From NCBI RefSeq assembly GCF_000739775.1, contig NZ_BBJH01000011.1, positions 62,001 through 126,000 of the forward strand: DNA of 64,000 nt. Reading direction: 5' to 3'. This DNA is from Paraburkholderia heleia NBRC 101817. Lineage in GTDB: Bacteria > Pseudomonadota > Gammaproteobacteria > Burkholderiales > Burkholderiaceae. A program made the position numbers and the translations under genes. Positions 35,127-43,614 of the stretch are shown one piece after another (position 1 is the stretch's first letter; each line of letters opens with the position of its first letter). The notes beneath the pieces were generated by a model. The model saw nothing but the letters and a program-made list of their open reading frames with translations. It made no database searches and was not told where the DNA came from.

Positions 35127-35799
35127 GAACGCGGGCGGCGCCGTGCGCGCGGTGATCTTCGACATGGACGGCCTGCTGCTCGACACCGAAGGCATTTACA
35201 CCGACGTCACGCAAACCATCGCGAGCCGCTTCGGCAAGGTGTTCGGCTGGGAGGTGAAGCAGCATACGATCGGGCGCGGCGCACGCGAACTCGCCGAATA
35301 CGTGGTAGAGGCGCTCGCGCTGCCGATCACGGCCGACGAATTTCTCGCCGAGCGCGAGCCACTGTTGTGCGCGCAATTCGCGGCCGCGCCCGCGAAGCCG
35401 CATGCGGCGGCGCTCGTGCGTCATCTCGCGGCGCACGGCGTGCCCATTGCGGTGGGCACGAGTTCGACGCGCGCGTACTTCGATCTGAAAACGTCGCGGC
35501 ATCGCGAGTGGTTCGCGCGGTTCGACGCGATCGTGACCGCCGACGACCCCGAGGTGCACGCGGCCAAGCCCGCGCCCGACATCTTTCTTGTCGCGGCGCG
35601 GCGGCTGGGCGTGGCGCCGCACGAAGCGCTCGTGCTCGAAGATTCGCCGTTCGGCGTGATGGCCGCGCGCGCGGCGGGCATGCGCGTGATAGCCGTACCC
35701 GACCCCGCGATGGACCGCGAGCGTTACGCGAGCGCGGACGCTATTCTCGATGCGCTCGACCGCTTCGACCCGGCCGCGTGGGGCTTGCCCGCGCGCTGA
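35116..35799 (+). CDS. HAD-family sugar-phosphate phosphatase
   Basis: The 227-residue HAD subfamily IA hydrolase has motif I VIFDMDGLLLDTEG, motif II VGTSSTRAY, motif III Lys in AAKPAPDIF and motif IV LEDSPFGVMAAR. Closest by pattern to pseudouridine/sugar-phosphate phosphatases. Last gene of the operon, overlapping the ALDH gene by 11 bases. It may remove dead-end sugar phosphates or release the final product. Substrate is unknown. Confidence 0.93.
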   Translation: MAIENAGGAVRAVIFDMDGLLLDTEGIYTDVTQTIASRFGKVFGWEVKQHTIGRGARELAEYVVEALALPITADEFLAEREPLLCAQFAAAPAKPHAAALVRHLAAHGVPIAVGTSSTRAYFDLKTSRHREWFARFDAIVTADDPEVHAAKPAPDIFLVAARRLGVAPHEALVLEDSPFGVMAARAAGMRVIAVPDPAMDRERYASADAILDALDRFDPAAWGLPAR

Positions 35800-36044
35800 G
35801 CCTTACAAACCCAGATGAGCGAGCGATGCGCTGCAACGCCGGCCGCCGCGGCGAATGTCGCGTTGGACCATACGCTAGCGGCATCGCCAGCGGCGAACAC
35901 GCCAGGAACGCTAGTCTGCTTCCAGTCGTCGCAGCGGATAACGGGGCCTATCGGACCTTCGTCGAACTCGCTGTGAATGCCCACCTTGCGGCGGCATTTC
36001 TGGAAGCCGAAGGTGACTGCAACAGGGCCGATGCGGGTCGTCAT
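35800..36044 (-). pseudogene. C-terminal remnant of a thioredoxin-reductase-like flavoprotein
   Basis: The minus-strand frame contains TSVPGVFAAGDAAS, the conserved FAD-binding motif near the C-terminus of TrxB-like enzymes, preceded by DEGPIGPVIRCDDWKQ and followed by GVAAHRSLIW. Everything upstream, including both Rossmann folds, is missing. The sequence runs into the LysR gene at 36041 and shows no start signal. It is a fragment, not a gene. Confidence 0.7.
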
Positions 36045-36952
36045 AGTGCATGCGCCACTGATTCGATCAGTGCTCGCAGCCATTGCTGCGCGAGATTGCC
36101 TTCGCTGCGCCGATGCCAGATTACGTGAAAGACGATCTCCGGCAGCGGCATGGGCGGTGCAAACAAGGCGAGCTTGTGGCCCGCGGGCGAATTGAGCGCG
36201 ATCCGTTTCATGACCGTGGCGGTCATGCCCGTGCGCGCGACAACCGCCGGCACCGCGAACATTTGCGGTAGCGTCAGCGCGAGCGTGCGCTGCTTGCCCT
36301 GTTGCGCCAGCGCCTGATCCACCAGACCGTGCCGTTGCCCTTCGGGCGACACCAGCGCATGCGGCAGCGACAGATAGGTCTTCATGTTCATGCCGCGCCG
36401 CGCCGCCGGATGATGACTCGCGACGATCGTCACGAACTCGTCGCGCAGGATCGGACGCGTGAGGATCCGGCCCTCCGGGTGCGTGGGCAGCACACCGATG
36501 GCCGCATCGATCACGCCCGCGTCGAGCAGGTCCACGGCATGGTCGCGGTCATTGAAAGCATGCACGTTGATTGCGATCCCGGGCGCCTGTTCGCCGAGCG
36601 CTTCCAACAGCGCGGGCAGCAGCACGAACGCCGGGTAGTCCGACAATCCCAGGTTGAACGTGAGCACCGCCTCGCCGGGCACGAATGCCGGCTTCTTCAC
36701 CAGGGTGGCTTCGATCTGCCGCAGCGCCTGCGAAACGGGATCAGCCAGTTCGCGTGCGCGCGGCGTGGGCAGCAGGCCATCCGCGCTGCGCAAAAACAGC
36801 GGATCGCCGAGGAGGGTACGAAGCCGGGACAACGCCGCGCTCATCGCCGGCTGACTCACGCCGACCTGCGTGGCCGCACGGGTGACATTGCGCTCGCTCA
36901 TCAAGGCATCGAAGGCGGCGAGCAGGTTCAGATCGATTCCATGAAAATCCAT
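36041..36952 (-). CDS. LysR-family regulator
   Basis: The 303-residue LysR protein of the NodD/LinR-like group has HTH LNLLAAFDALMSERNVTRAATQVGVSQPAMSAALSRLR (about residues 7-44) and a standard effector domain (LGLSDYPAFVLLPALLEAL, then DAAIGVLP). It is divergent from the SnoaL-like gene at 37066, with a 113-base shared intergenic region, so that gene is its likely target. Confidence 0.94.
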   Translation of the reverse strand: MDFHGIDLNLLAAFDALMSERNVTRAATQVGVSQPAMSAALSRLRTLLGDPLFLRSADGLLPTPRARELADPVSQALRQIEATLVKKPAFVPGEAVLTFNLGLSDYPAFVLLPALLEALGEQAPGIAINVHAFNDRDHAVDLLDAGVIDAAIGVLPTHPEGRILTRPILRDEFVTIVASHHPAARRGMNMKTYLSLPHALVSPEGQRHGLVDQALAQQGKQRTLALTLPQMFAVPAVVARTGMTATVMKRIALNSPAGHKLALFAPPMPLPEIVFHVIWHRRSEGNLAQQWLRALIESVAHAL

Positions 36953-37065
36953 AAACCGAATAGTGATTCATACAGGTTATTTGTTGGACGGATTTTACCG
37001 TGCGTCGCACACTCTCGTCGTTCCCATTCACAACGTCACGACAACGCAACTACGAGAGCAAAACC

Positions 37066-37512
37066 ATGAACACCGTCGAACCGCACTTCGCCGAGCGCCT
37101 GCGCATCGAACGCCTGGCCGTGGAAACGCTGTACCGCGCCTTCAGCGACAACGATCCCGATCTTGTCGACACTGTGCTCGCCCCTGATTGGGCCGACATT
37201 CCGCTTGCGCCGGGCCAGGGTCCCGGACCGGACGGCATCAAGCCGATCATCCGCAGTTTCGCGCAAGCCTTCCCCGACGTGCGCATCGTCATCCACGACA
37301 TGATCCAGGTGCCGGGACAGATCGCGGTGCGTGCCGAAATCACCGGCACGCATCGGGGCGAACTGTTCGGCATCGCGCCGACCGGCAAGCAGGTCAGCTT
37401 CCGCCTGCACGAATTTCACGCGCTGGACGGCAAGCGCGTGATCACCACGTGGCACATGGAGGACTGGTTCGGCCTGTTCCTTGAACTCGGCCAGTTTCCG
37501 GCGCAAGGCTGA
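37066..37512 (+). CDS. SnoaL-like polyketide-cyclase-fold protein
   Basis: The 148-residue protein has an NTF2/SnoaL cone fold pattern: AVETLYRAFSDNDPDLVDTVLAPDWADIP and later ITGTHRGELFGIAPTGKQVSFRLHEFHALDGKRVITTW. In this family such proteins bind or isomerise small hydrophobic substrates, though most members are uncharacterised. The start at 37066 fits the family N-terminus. It is divergent from a LysR gene and followed by a truncated oxidoreductase, so an original two-gene operon has decayed. Confidence 0.88.
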   Translation: MNTVEPHFAERLRIERLAVETLYRAFSDNDPDLVDTVLAPDWADIPLAPGQGPGPDGIKPIIRSFAQAFPDVRIVIHDMIQVPGQIAVRAEITGTHRGELFGIAPTGKQVSFRLHEFHALDGKRVITTWHMEDWFGLFLELGQFPAQG

Positions 37513-37573
37513 ACGCCCTCATTCCCGAATTCCTGAACTGCGGAATCCCTGGCAAGAACCCTTGAGCATCGCC

Positions 37574-37957
37574 ATGAAGCCAACCATGAAAGCAGCACTC
37601 CTCAACACCTTCGGCGGTCCCGATGTCATCAGCATCGGTGAGACCGCGCTCCGGGACATGCAGCCCGATGAAGCCACTGTCCGTATCGAAGCGGCAGGCG
37701 TCAATCCGTTGGACCTCAAGATAGTCGCGGGCTACATGCAGCAGGTCTTCCCCGTCACCCTTCCTCACATTCCCGGCAACGATTTCAGCGGCGTGGTCGA
37801 AGCGGTCGGCGCCCAGGTCGCGCATCTGCAACCGGGCGACCGCGTGTTCGGCCGCAGCAAGCCGGGCGCGGGCGGCGCGTTCGGGCAGCGCGTGCTGATC
37901 CATGCGGCGGCCGGTGGCGTCGGCAGGCGCCTGACCACGACACCCCGGCATACGTGA
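37574..37957 (+). pseudogene. Truncated MDR (quinone-oxidoreductase-like) gene
   Basis: The N-terminal GroES-like domain is well preserved (MKAALLNTFGGPDV to HIPGNDFSGVVEAVGAQVAHLQPGDRVFG). After GAGGAF about 50 residues are missing, and the reading resumes at GQRVLIHAAAGGVG, the start of the nucleotide-binding domain. It then ends after ten unrelated residues, against about 310 residues in intact relatives. It is an internal deletion plus 3' truncation, and the LysR gene follows on the other strand within 4 bases. Confidence 0.85.
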
Positions 37958-37960
37958 AGG

Positions 37961-38875
37961 CTATGTCGAACGGCCGGACTCGTTGCCAGGCGCGTGCCGC
38001 GCGAGATCAACGAATGCCCGCAGCCCGGCGGGTATGTGCCGGCTCCCGGAAAAATACAGGAACAGCCCGGGGACGACTGGGCACCAGTCGTCGAGCACCG
38101 CAACGAGCCGCTTGCGAGCCATCGCGTCGCGCGCATAGGTCTCGGGCACGTATGCAATGCCGAGCCCCCTCAATGCTGCCTCGATCATCAACGTATTGCT
38201 GTCCATCGTGAGCGCGCCGGGCGGATCGATCGTGAAGGCGTGACCGTGACGCGCGAACTCCCACCGGTAGCGTTTTCCACCCGGCAGGCGTTGGCGAATG
38301 CAGCGATGCCACTGCAATTCTTCCGGCGTGCCCGGTTGGCCATATTTGCGCAGGTAACGAGGCGACGCGACTGCAAGAAAGCGAAAGTCCTCGCTGATCC
38401 GCACCCCGATCATGTCCTTGGGTACAGCTTCACCGAGCCTCACACCTGCATCGAAGCCTTCCGCCACGATATCGACGAAACGTCCGTCCGAGACGAGATC
38501 CAGTTCCATCTGCGGATATTTCGCCATAAAGCGCGGCACGACTGTCTGAAGCAATTGACGAATCGCCCCTTCGCTTCCATTGATGCGCAGTGTCCCGCGA
38601 AGCGCCTCATCGTCCCGCGCGACATCGTCGAGTGCGCGATCGAGATCGCTCAGCACAGGATGCAGACGTGCCAGCAGACCGTGCCCCGCTTCAGTCAGCG
38701 ATACGCTACGCGTGGTCCGGTGCAGCAAGCGCACGTTCAAATCGTTCTCGAGCCCACGCATCGCATGGCTCAGCGCAGAACGCGACACGCCCAGTTCGCC
38801 AGCGGCCTGCACAAAACTGCGCCGCGCAGCGACGACCATGAATGCCCGTAAATCGTTGAGAGTCGGCTTTCCCAT
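37961..38875 (-). CDS. LysR-family regulator
   Basis: The 304-residue LysR protein has HTH LRAFMVVAARRSFVQAAGELGVSRSALSHAMRGLE (about 9-43) and an effector domain with LRINGSEGAIRQLLQTVVPRFM and FVDIVAEGFDAGVRLGE, like regulators of short-chain dehydrogenases and quinone reductases. It is divergent from the SDR gene at 38978 across about 100 bases, which is its probable target. Its 3' end abuts the MDR remnant. Confidence 0.94.
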   Translation of the reverse strand: MGKPTLNDLRAFMVVAARRSFVQAAGELGVSRSALSHAMRGLENDLNVRLLHRTTRSVSLTEAGHGLLARLHPVLSDLDRALDDVARDDEALRGTLRINGSEGAIRQLLQTVVPRFMAKYPQMELDLVSDGRFVDIVAEGFDAGVRLGEAVPKDMIGVRISEDFRFLAVASPRYLRKYGQPGTPEELQWHRCIRQRLPGGKRYRWEFARHGHAFTIDPPGALTMDSNTLMIEAALRGLGIAYVPETYARDAMARKRLVAVLDDWCPVVPGLFLYFSGSRHIPAGLRAFVDLARHAPGNESGRST

Positions 38876-38977
38876 TGGTGAATTTCCTTCAACACGTGAT
38901 GCCGATTAACCTGACTTCTCCGACGAATACCGATGTTCTAGCATGAACGGATGATCCTTTCCAACGGAGAAATGGGC

Positions 38978-39805
38978 ATGACGAAGAACTGGCTGATCAC
39001 GGGCGCATCGAGCGGCCTCGGACGTGGATTGACGGAGAAGCTGCTGGCACGCGGCGACAGCGTGGTCGCGACGCTGCGCACGCATGGCGCATTGGACGTT
39101 CTACGCAGGCAACATGGAGACCGCCTGGAGGTCGCCGAATGTGCCCTGACGGACGTCGATGCAACCAGAACTGCCGTCGGGCGGGCGTTTGCTGCTTTCG
39201 GACGCATCGATGTCGTCGTCAGCAATGCGGGCTATGGCCTTTTCGGCGCGGCCGAAGAACTCGACGACGCGCAAATCGCACGTCAGATCGAGACGAATCT
39301 GACCGGGTCAATCCAGTTGATCCGCGCGGTTATTCCCCGTCTGCGGGAACAGGGCGGCGGACGGATCGTGCAGGTGTCGTCGGAAGGCGGCCGGATCAGC
39401 TATCCGGCTTTCAGCCTCTACCACGCGACCAAATGGGGCATCGAAGGATTTGTCGAAGCTGCCGCGCAGGAAGTCGGCCCGTTCGGCATCGACTTTGTGA
39501 TCATGGAGCCTGGTCCGACGCGCACCAACTTCGGCGCCGGTCTCGACCGCGCGGTGCCAATGCGCGTGTACGACGATACGCCTGTCGGTGAAATACGGCG
39601 CGCACTCGAAACCGGTTATTTCGAATTTGCCGACGCGGCCAAAACGGTCGACGCAATGATCGCCGCGATCGATAGTCCTTCCCCGCCGCTACATCTTGCC
39701 CTTGGCAAATCCGCTTACGAAGCGATATATGCGTCGCTGACAACGCAGCTCGTGGCTCTGCAGGCGCAAAAGGAGGTCGCGTTTTCGGTGATGGAACGGG
39801 CATAG
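38978..39805 (+). CDS. Short-chain dehydrogenase/reductase
   Basis: The 275-residue classical SDR has TGASSGLG cofactor motif (residues 8-15), NAG at VVSNAGYG, catalytic Ser in VSSEGG, and YHATK (Tyr and Lys). The ATG at 38978 is preferred because GGAGA lies 7-8 bases upstream; nearby upstream ATGs are too close to it. NADP use is likely but not certain. Substrate is unknown. Divergent partner of the LysR gene at 37961. Confidence 0.92.
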   Translation: MTKNWLITGASSGLGRGLTEKLLARGDSVVATLRTHGALDVLRRQHGDRLEVAECALTDVDATRTAVGRAFAAFGRIDVVVSNAGYGLFGAAEELDDAQIARQIETNLTGSIQLIRAVIPRLREQGGGRIVQVSSEGGRISYPAFSLYHATKWGIEGFVEAAAQEVGPFGIDFVIMEPGPTRTNFGAGLDRAVPMRVYDDTPVGEIRRALETGYFEFADAAKTVDAMIAAIDSPSPPLHLALGKSAYEAIYASLTTQLVALQAQKEVAFSVMERA

Positions 39806-39940
39806 CCGGATCGTGAACCATTCGACAGGCGAGAGACAAAGCGCAGGCGCCCTGCACGATGTGCTCACAGGCATGGGCGGCCGATGTCGCCCGAGCTGCG
39901 CGAACTCGCGCCACGCGTTCAAATGAACTTCGCCCGCTTC

Positions 39941-40434
39941 GGCTTCGTCTCGATACGGACACGCTGTTCATTTTCTGTAGCGACAATGGTCCCGAATTCC
40001 GCGTGCCGTATCGGGGTACGGCGGGCCCCTGGACAGGGACTTACCATACTGCGATGGAAGGCAGCCTGCGCGTGCCTTTTACTGCGCGCTGGCCCGGCAG
40101 GATTCCGGTCGACGTGAACAATCAGATTGTTCACGTCGTCGATCGTTTGCCGACGATTGCGGAAGTGATCGGTGGCAAGGTGCCTGATGACCGGCCGATC
40201 GATGGAGTCTCGCAACTCGATTTTTTACCGGTGCGAAACCGGTATCCAATCGCGAACGATTTCTTTTCTACATCAAGGATGAACTTCACGCCGTGAAGTG
40301 GCGCGACTGGAAGCTCCATTCTGTGTACGGGCCTGGTACACGTCAACGAAGACCTGGAATGGGTGCATCCAGGCCGCGAGAAACATCAACCGGGCATTGC
40401 GTTTGCTGAGATGAATCGCGCGCTCAGGCCTTGA
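39941..40434 (+). pseudogene. Frameshifted fragment of an arylsulfatase-like gene
   Basis: The frame from about 39949 reads LDTDTLFIFCSDNGPEF and then SLRVPFTARWPGRIP and HVVDRLPTIAEVIGG, the usual C-terminal half of type I sulfatases. Near 40260 the coding sense moves to another frame (FYIKDELHAVKWRDWKLH), and a third piece runs to a TGA at 40432-40434. The N-terminal half with the formylglycine-forming CxPxR signature is absent. Confidence 0.75.
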
Positions 40435-40666
40435 CGTTGATGATCGTTCCGACTTGCTGGCCACTGCTGTTCACGCTCGGCGTTGCCGCCGGCTGCGTGG
40501 CGGCTGCCTTGACCGCCTTTGCGCCCGCATCGTCGCCGTCTCCATCGACATCAGGACCGACTTCCCGGGCTTCCGATGACGTCGCGCCGCGTTGTGCCGT
40601 TTGCGTGTGCGCGGTCTGAACCGGGAGTTGGAGTTGTTGGTTGCCGCCAACAGAAGAAACGCTCAT
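40424..40666 (-). CDS. Small hypothetical protein, Ala/Gln/Thr-rich
   Basis: The 80-residue protein has AAGGAG 6 bases before the ATG. It has low complexity, a Gln/Thr-rich N-half (MSVSSVGGNQQLQLPVQTAHTQTAQRG), an Asp/Gly-rich centre (GPDVDGDGDDAGAKAV) and a C-terminus ending GTIINVKA. Small proteins with similar ends are common in Burkholderia relatives. No function is recognised. The last bases overlap the sulfatase remnant on the other strand. Confidence 0.7.
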   Translation of the reverse strand: MSVSSVGGNQQLQLPVQTAHTQTAQRGATSSEAREVGPDVDGDGDDAGAKAVKAAATQPAATPSVNSSGQQVGTIINVKA

Positions 40667-40770
40667 GTACATCTCCTTTAGGTTGCGAGCATGCGTATCT
40701 GCTCACTTTGCTTAACGGCAGTCGAGAGCAGAGGGATTAGGCGGATATACGTAACACTGTATTGAGTTTC

Positions 40771-41328
40771 TCAGGTAGCGCGCGAAATACTGATGAAACA
40801 AAGTCCGCGTTCTGCGGGCGACAAGGCTGGAGAAACATGCGCCGCCCCGTCGGGATCGGCTCCGTGGAGCAACGACATGATGACGAGGCCGCCTTCGTCT
40901 AACAGATCAGAGAGGGTGTCCATCCCTCGGTGATGCTGGGCTTCGTCGGGCTGCATCCGTACTGCAGTAACCATGGCAACATTGAACGTGTTACGAGGCA
41001 GACTGCTGGAAGACTGTCGTCGAGCCAGCCGAAGTTGGAAGCCGGACAGAAGTGGATCGCAGCAGCCCGTAGTTCGCGACGGGCTCGACCGCTACCAGCG
41101 AGTGCCCATCGCTGCCAATGCGGCAGCGTCGCGGCCCATGTCGGCCTCCACGTCGAGGATGCGTGAAGGCGCCTTCAGTATCAGAGGCAGAACTCGTCGG
41201 TAGTGGTCTCGGAACGAAATCTTGCTCCAATCGTTAGCCAAGGCCGCGGCATGCTCGACATAACCTTCGGCTCCCGCAACCTCGGTCGGCATTGGTGAAT
41301 ATTGGATTGTCTGGCCGGTTTCACTCAC
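40771..41328 (-). pseudogene. Decayed class I SAM methyltransferase gene
   Basis: Three minus-strand frames together follow one methyltransferase. The first is an N-terminus QTIQYSPMPTEVAGAEGYVE up to ILDVEADMGRDAAALAAMG (41328-41092), where motif I should read GxGxG and has lost its glycines. The second is HSLVAVEPVA in the next frame. The third is VTAVRMQPDEAQHHRGMDTL with GLVIMSLLHG (to 40771). At least two frameshifts make it non-functional. Confidence 0.75.
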
Positions 41329-41728
41329 TGAGCTATGACGTCACAAAGCCGCTCGCCAATAACCTGCGGCAAGGTGTTCGACTCCGTTGAACCGGCGCGC
41401 GCGGTGCTCTTGCCAAAGGCTCCCAACAATATCCGCCCGGAAGTCAACCGGAACTCGTCTGGTGAGACAAGCACCGCAAGGCCGTGAGCGAGCGCTTCGA
41501 TACCTGGTTGACCGGTTAAGGCCAAGCGCAAACGCCGGGACGGGACGGTGTCAGCGCAGGATTTCCGTGCGGGCGTCCACAACGCAAAACCGCTAGTCGC
41601 CCGCCATGACGCGCCGGGCGACTAGTCGCGGCTTCTCGTAAACCCCCGCCCATCTGATTTCGTCTTGCGTTGGCTTTTTGACACGACTATATTGATATGC
41701 ACCATCAACTATCGTATAGAGATAATTA
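41329..41728. other. 400-bp stretch without a recognisable gene
   Basis: Open frames here on both strands are short and match nothing I know. Near the right end lie TTGACA (41678) and an AT-rich leader before the hydratase gene, with a weak TTGAT/ATCAA repeat (41692-41696 and 41704-41708). A promoter for the hydratase operon is expected there but I cannot place a -10 box. Confidence 0.4.
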
Positions 41729-42490
41729 ATGAGTGAAGAGATTCTGTTGTCGAATCACGGCCGCGTGGCGGTCATCACGCTGAACCGGCCCGAGCGCCTC
41801 AATGCGTGGACCACGCCGATGCGCGAACAGATCATCACGGCGCTCGAACAGTTCGATGACGATGACGGCGTGGCGGCCATCGTCATGACTGGCGCGGGCG
41901 ACCGTGCATTCTCGGCGGGGCAGGATCTCTCCGAGGCGCATGACTTCGACGGCGAGCGCGCGGTGGCGTGGGTCAGGGAGTGGCAGCGTTACTACACCGT
42001 CCTGCGCGGCCTGACGAAGCCGCTCGTAATGGCGCTCAACGGCACAGCAGCAGGCTCGGCCTTCCAGGTCGCGCTGCTCGGCGATATTCGCGTGGGCCAT
42101 GCGGGCGTGCGAATGGGCCAGCCGGAAATCAACGCGGGCATTGCGAGCACGACCGGGCCGTGGATCATGAGCGAAATGCTCGGCATGTCGCGCACGATCG
42201 AACTTACGCTCACGGGGCGCCTGATGGACGCCGACGAGTGTCATCGCATCGGTCTCATTCATTACCTCGTGCCGGCCGATCAGGTGTTCAAGCGCGCGCT
42301 CGAAATCGCAAGCGATCTCGCGGCCAAGCCACCCGTGGCGATGCGTCTCGACAAGCAGCGTTTTCGCGAGATGACCGAGCCGGGCTTTCGCGACGCGATT
42401 GAGTCTGGCATGCGCATCCAGCGCGAGGCGTACGACTCCGGAGAACCCGCGCGCATGATGGAGGCGTTCTTCCGCGCGCGTGCGAAATAA
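41729..42490 (+). CDS. Enoyl-CoA hydratase/isomerase family protein
   Basis: The 253-residue crotonase-fold protein has the N-terminal NRPERLNAWTTPM block, oxyanion-hole segments FSAGQDLSEA and LNGTAAGSAFQVALLGDIRVG, and INAGIASTTGPWIMSEMLG, where hydratases usually have a catalytic Glu. The exact reaction (hydration, isomerisation or other) is therefore open. First gene of module A. It acts on a CoA thioester probably made by the ligase at 46508. Confidence 0.92.
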   Translation: MSEEILLSNHGRVAVITLNRPERLNAWTTPMREQIITALEQFDDDDGVAAIVMTGAGDRAFSAGQDLSEAHDFDGERAVAWVREWQRYYTVLRGLTKPLVMALNGTAAGSAFQVALLGDIRVGHAGVRMGQPEINAGIASTTGPWIMSEMLGMSRTIELTLTGRLMDADECHRIGLIHYLVPADQVFKRALEIASDLAAKPPVAMRLDKQRFREMTEPGFRDAIESGMRIQREAYDSGEPARMMEAFFRARAK

Positions 42491-42530
42491 CGCAACAGTC
42501 GTTCAGTTCATTCAAGACGGGAGTCCAGGC

Positions 42531-43601
42531 ATGACGCAACAGTTCAACCCGGCGCGGCGCCGCATCCTGCAGGGCGCCGGCATGGCCGGCCTTGCGGCTT
42601 TCGCTGGCGCACTGCCAGTGGGTGCACTCGCGCAAGGCAAGCAGATCGTCGTGTCGGACCCGGGCGGTCCGTACACCGGCGCTTATCGCAGTGCGTTTTA
42701 CGATCCATTCGAGAAGGCCACTGGTATCAAGGTGGTGAGCGTCGCGCGCGAGTCGCAACCAGTCGCGCAGTTTGCGGCCATGGTGCAGACGCGCAACTAC
42801 ATGTGGGATGCCACGATCCTGACGCTCTCGGACGATATTCCGTATCTTCAGGCGAACAACTTTCTGGAGCCGATCGGCCTGAAGGCGAGCGACTATCCGC
42901 AACTCATCACCAACGCGATCACGCCTGACTGGCTCGGCGTGGACGTGTATGCGACCGTGCTCGCGTATCGGCAGGACAAGTTCGCGCAGAACGGGCCGAA
43001 GTCGTGGGCGGACTTCTGGGACGTCAAGCGCTTTCCGGGCCGTCGGTGCCTGCGGCGCAGTCCGATCGACACGCTGGAGCAGGCGCTGCTTGCCGACGGG
43101 GTGCCGCTCGACAAGCTCTATCCGCTCGACGTCGATCGCGCTTTTCGCAGCCTCGACAAGATCAAGCCTCACGTCAACATCTGGTGGACCTCGGGCGCGC
43201 AGGCCATGCAGGCGATCCAGAGCGGCGACGTCGACATGATCTCGACCTGGAACGGTCGGGCCCAGGCCGCGCGCGACGGCGGCGCGCCGGTGCAGATCGT
43301 CTGGAACGAAGGGCTTTATTCGGTGGAAGGCTGGGGCATTCCGAAGGGTACGCCGCGGGCGGACATGGCAAAGCAGTTCGTGCGCTTCTGTGCCGACGCA
43401 CATCGCCAGGCAATCTTGACCAGGACGCTCGCGTACGGTCCGACCAATCGCGACGCGTTCGCATCGATTCCGGCGGCGCGCGCGGATATTCTCCCCACCG
43501 CGCCCGGGAATCTGCGCGACATGCGCCTGCCAAGCCCGCAATGGTGGCAGACAAACCGCCAGAAGGTGACGGAGCGCTTCAACACCTGGATTATTTCCTG
43601 A
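42531..43601 (+). CDS. ABC transporter substrate-binding protein (PotD-like), module A
   Basis: The 356-residue periplasmic protein has a twin-arginine-like signal (ARRRILQGAGMAGLAAFAGALPVGALA). The type II periplasmic-binding fold resembles spermidine/putrescine-class receptors: YRSAFYDPFEKATGIKVV, WTSGAQAMQAIQSGDVDM and VEGWGIPKGTPRADMAKQFV. It aligns by eye along its length with the binding protein at 50962 (shared FPGRR, DT-EQAL/DTIEEAL and WWTSGAQ/WWTTGAQ blocks). Ligand is unknown; neighbours suggest a carboxylate. Confidence 0.93.
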   Translation: MTQQFNPARRRILQGAGMAGLAAFAGALPVGALAQGKQIVVSDPGGPYTGAYRSAFYDPFEKATGIKVVSVARESQPVAQFAAMVQTRNYMWDATILTLSDDIPYLQANNFLEPIGLKASDYPQLITNAITPDWLGVDVYATVLAYRQDKFAQNGPKSWADFWDVKRFPGRRCLRRSPIDTLEQALLADGVPLDKLYPLDVDRAFRSLDKIKPHVNIWWTSGAQAMQAIQSGDVDMISTWNGRAQAARDGGAPVQIVWNEGLYSVEGWGIPKGTPRADMAKQFVRFCADAHRQAILTRTLAYGPTNRDAFASIPAARADILPTAPGNLRDMRLPSPQWWQTNRQKVTERFNTWIIS

Positions 43602-43614
43602 TGGAGCGGCGGCG

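Noticed and set aside
41678..41720. Full sigma-70 promoter for the hydratase operon
   Set aside because: TTGACA is present but no acceptable -10 box lies 16-18 bases downstream.
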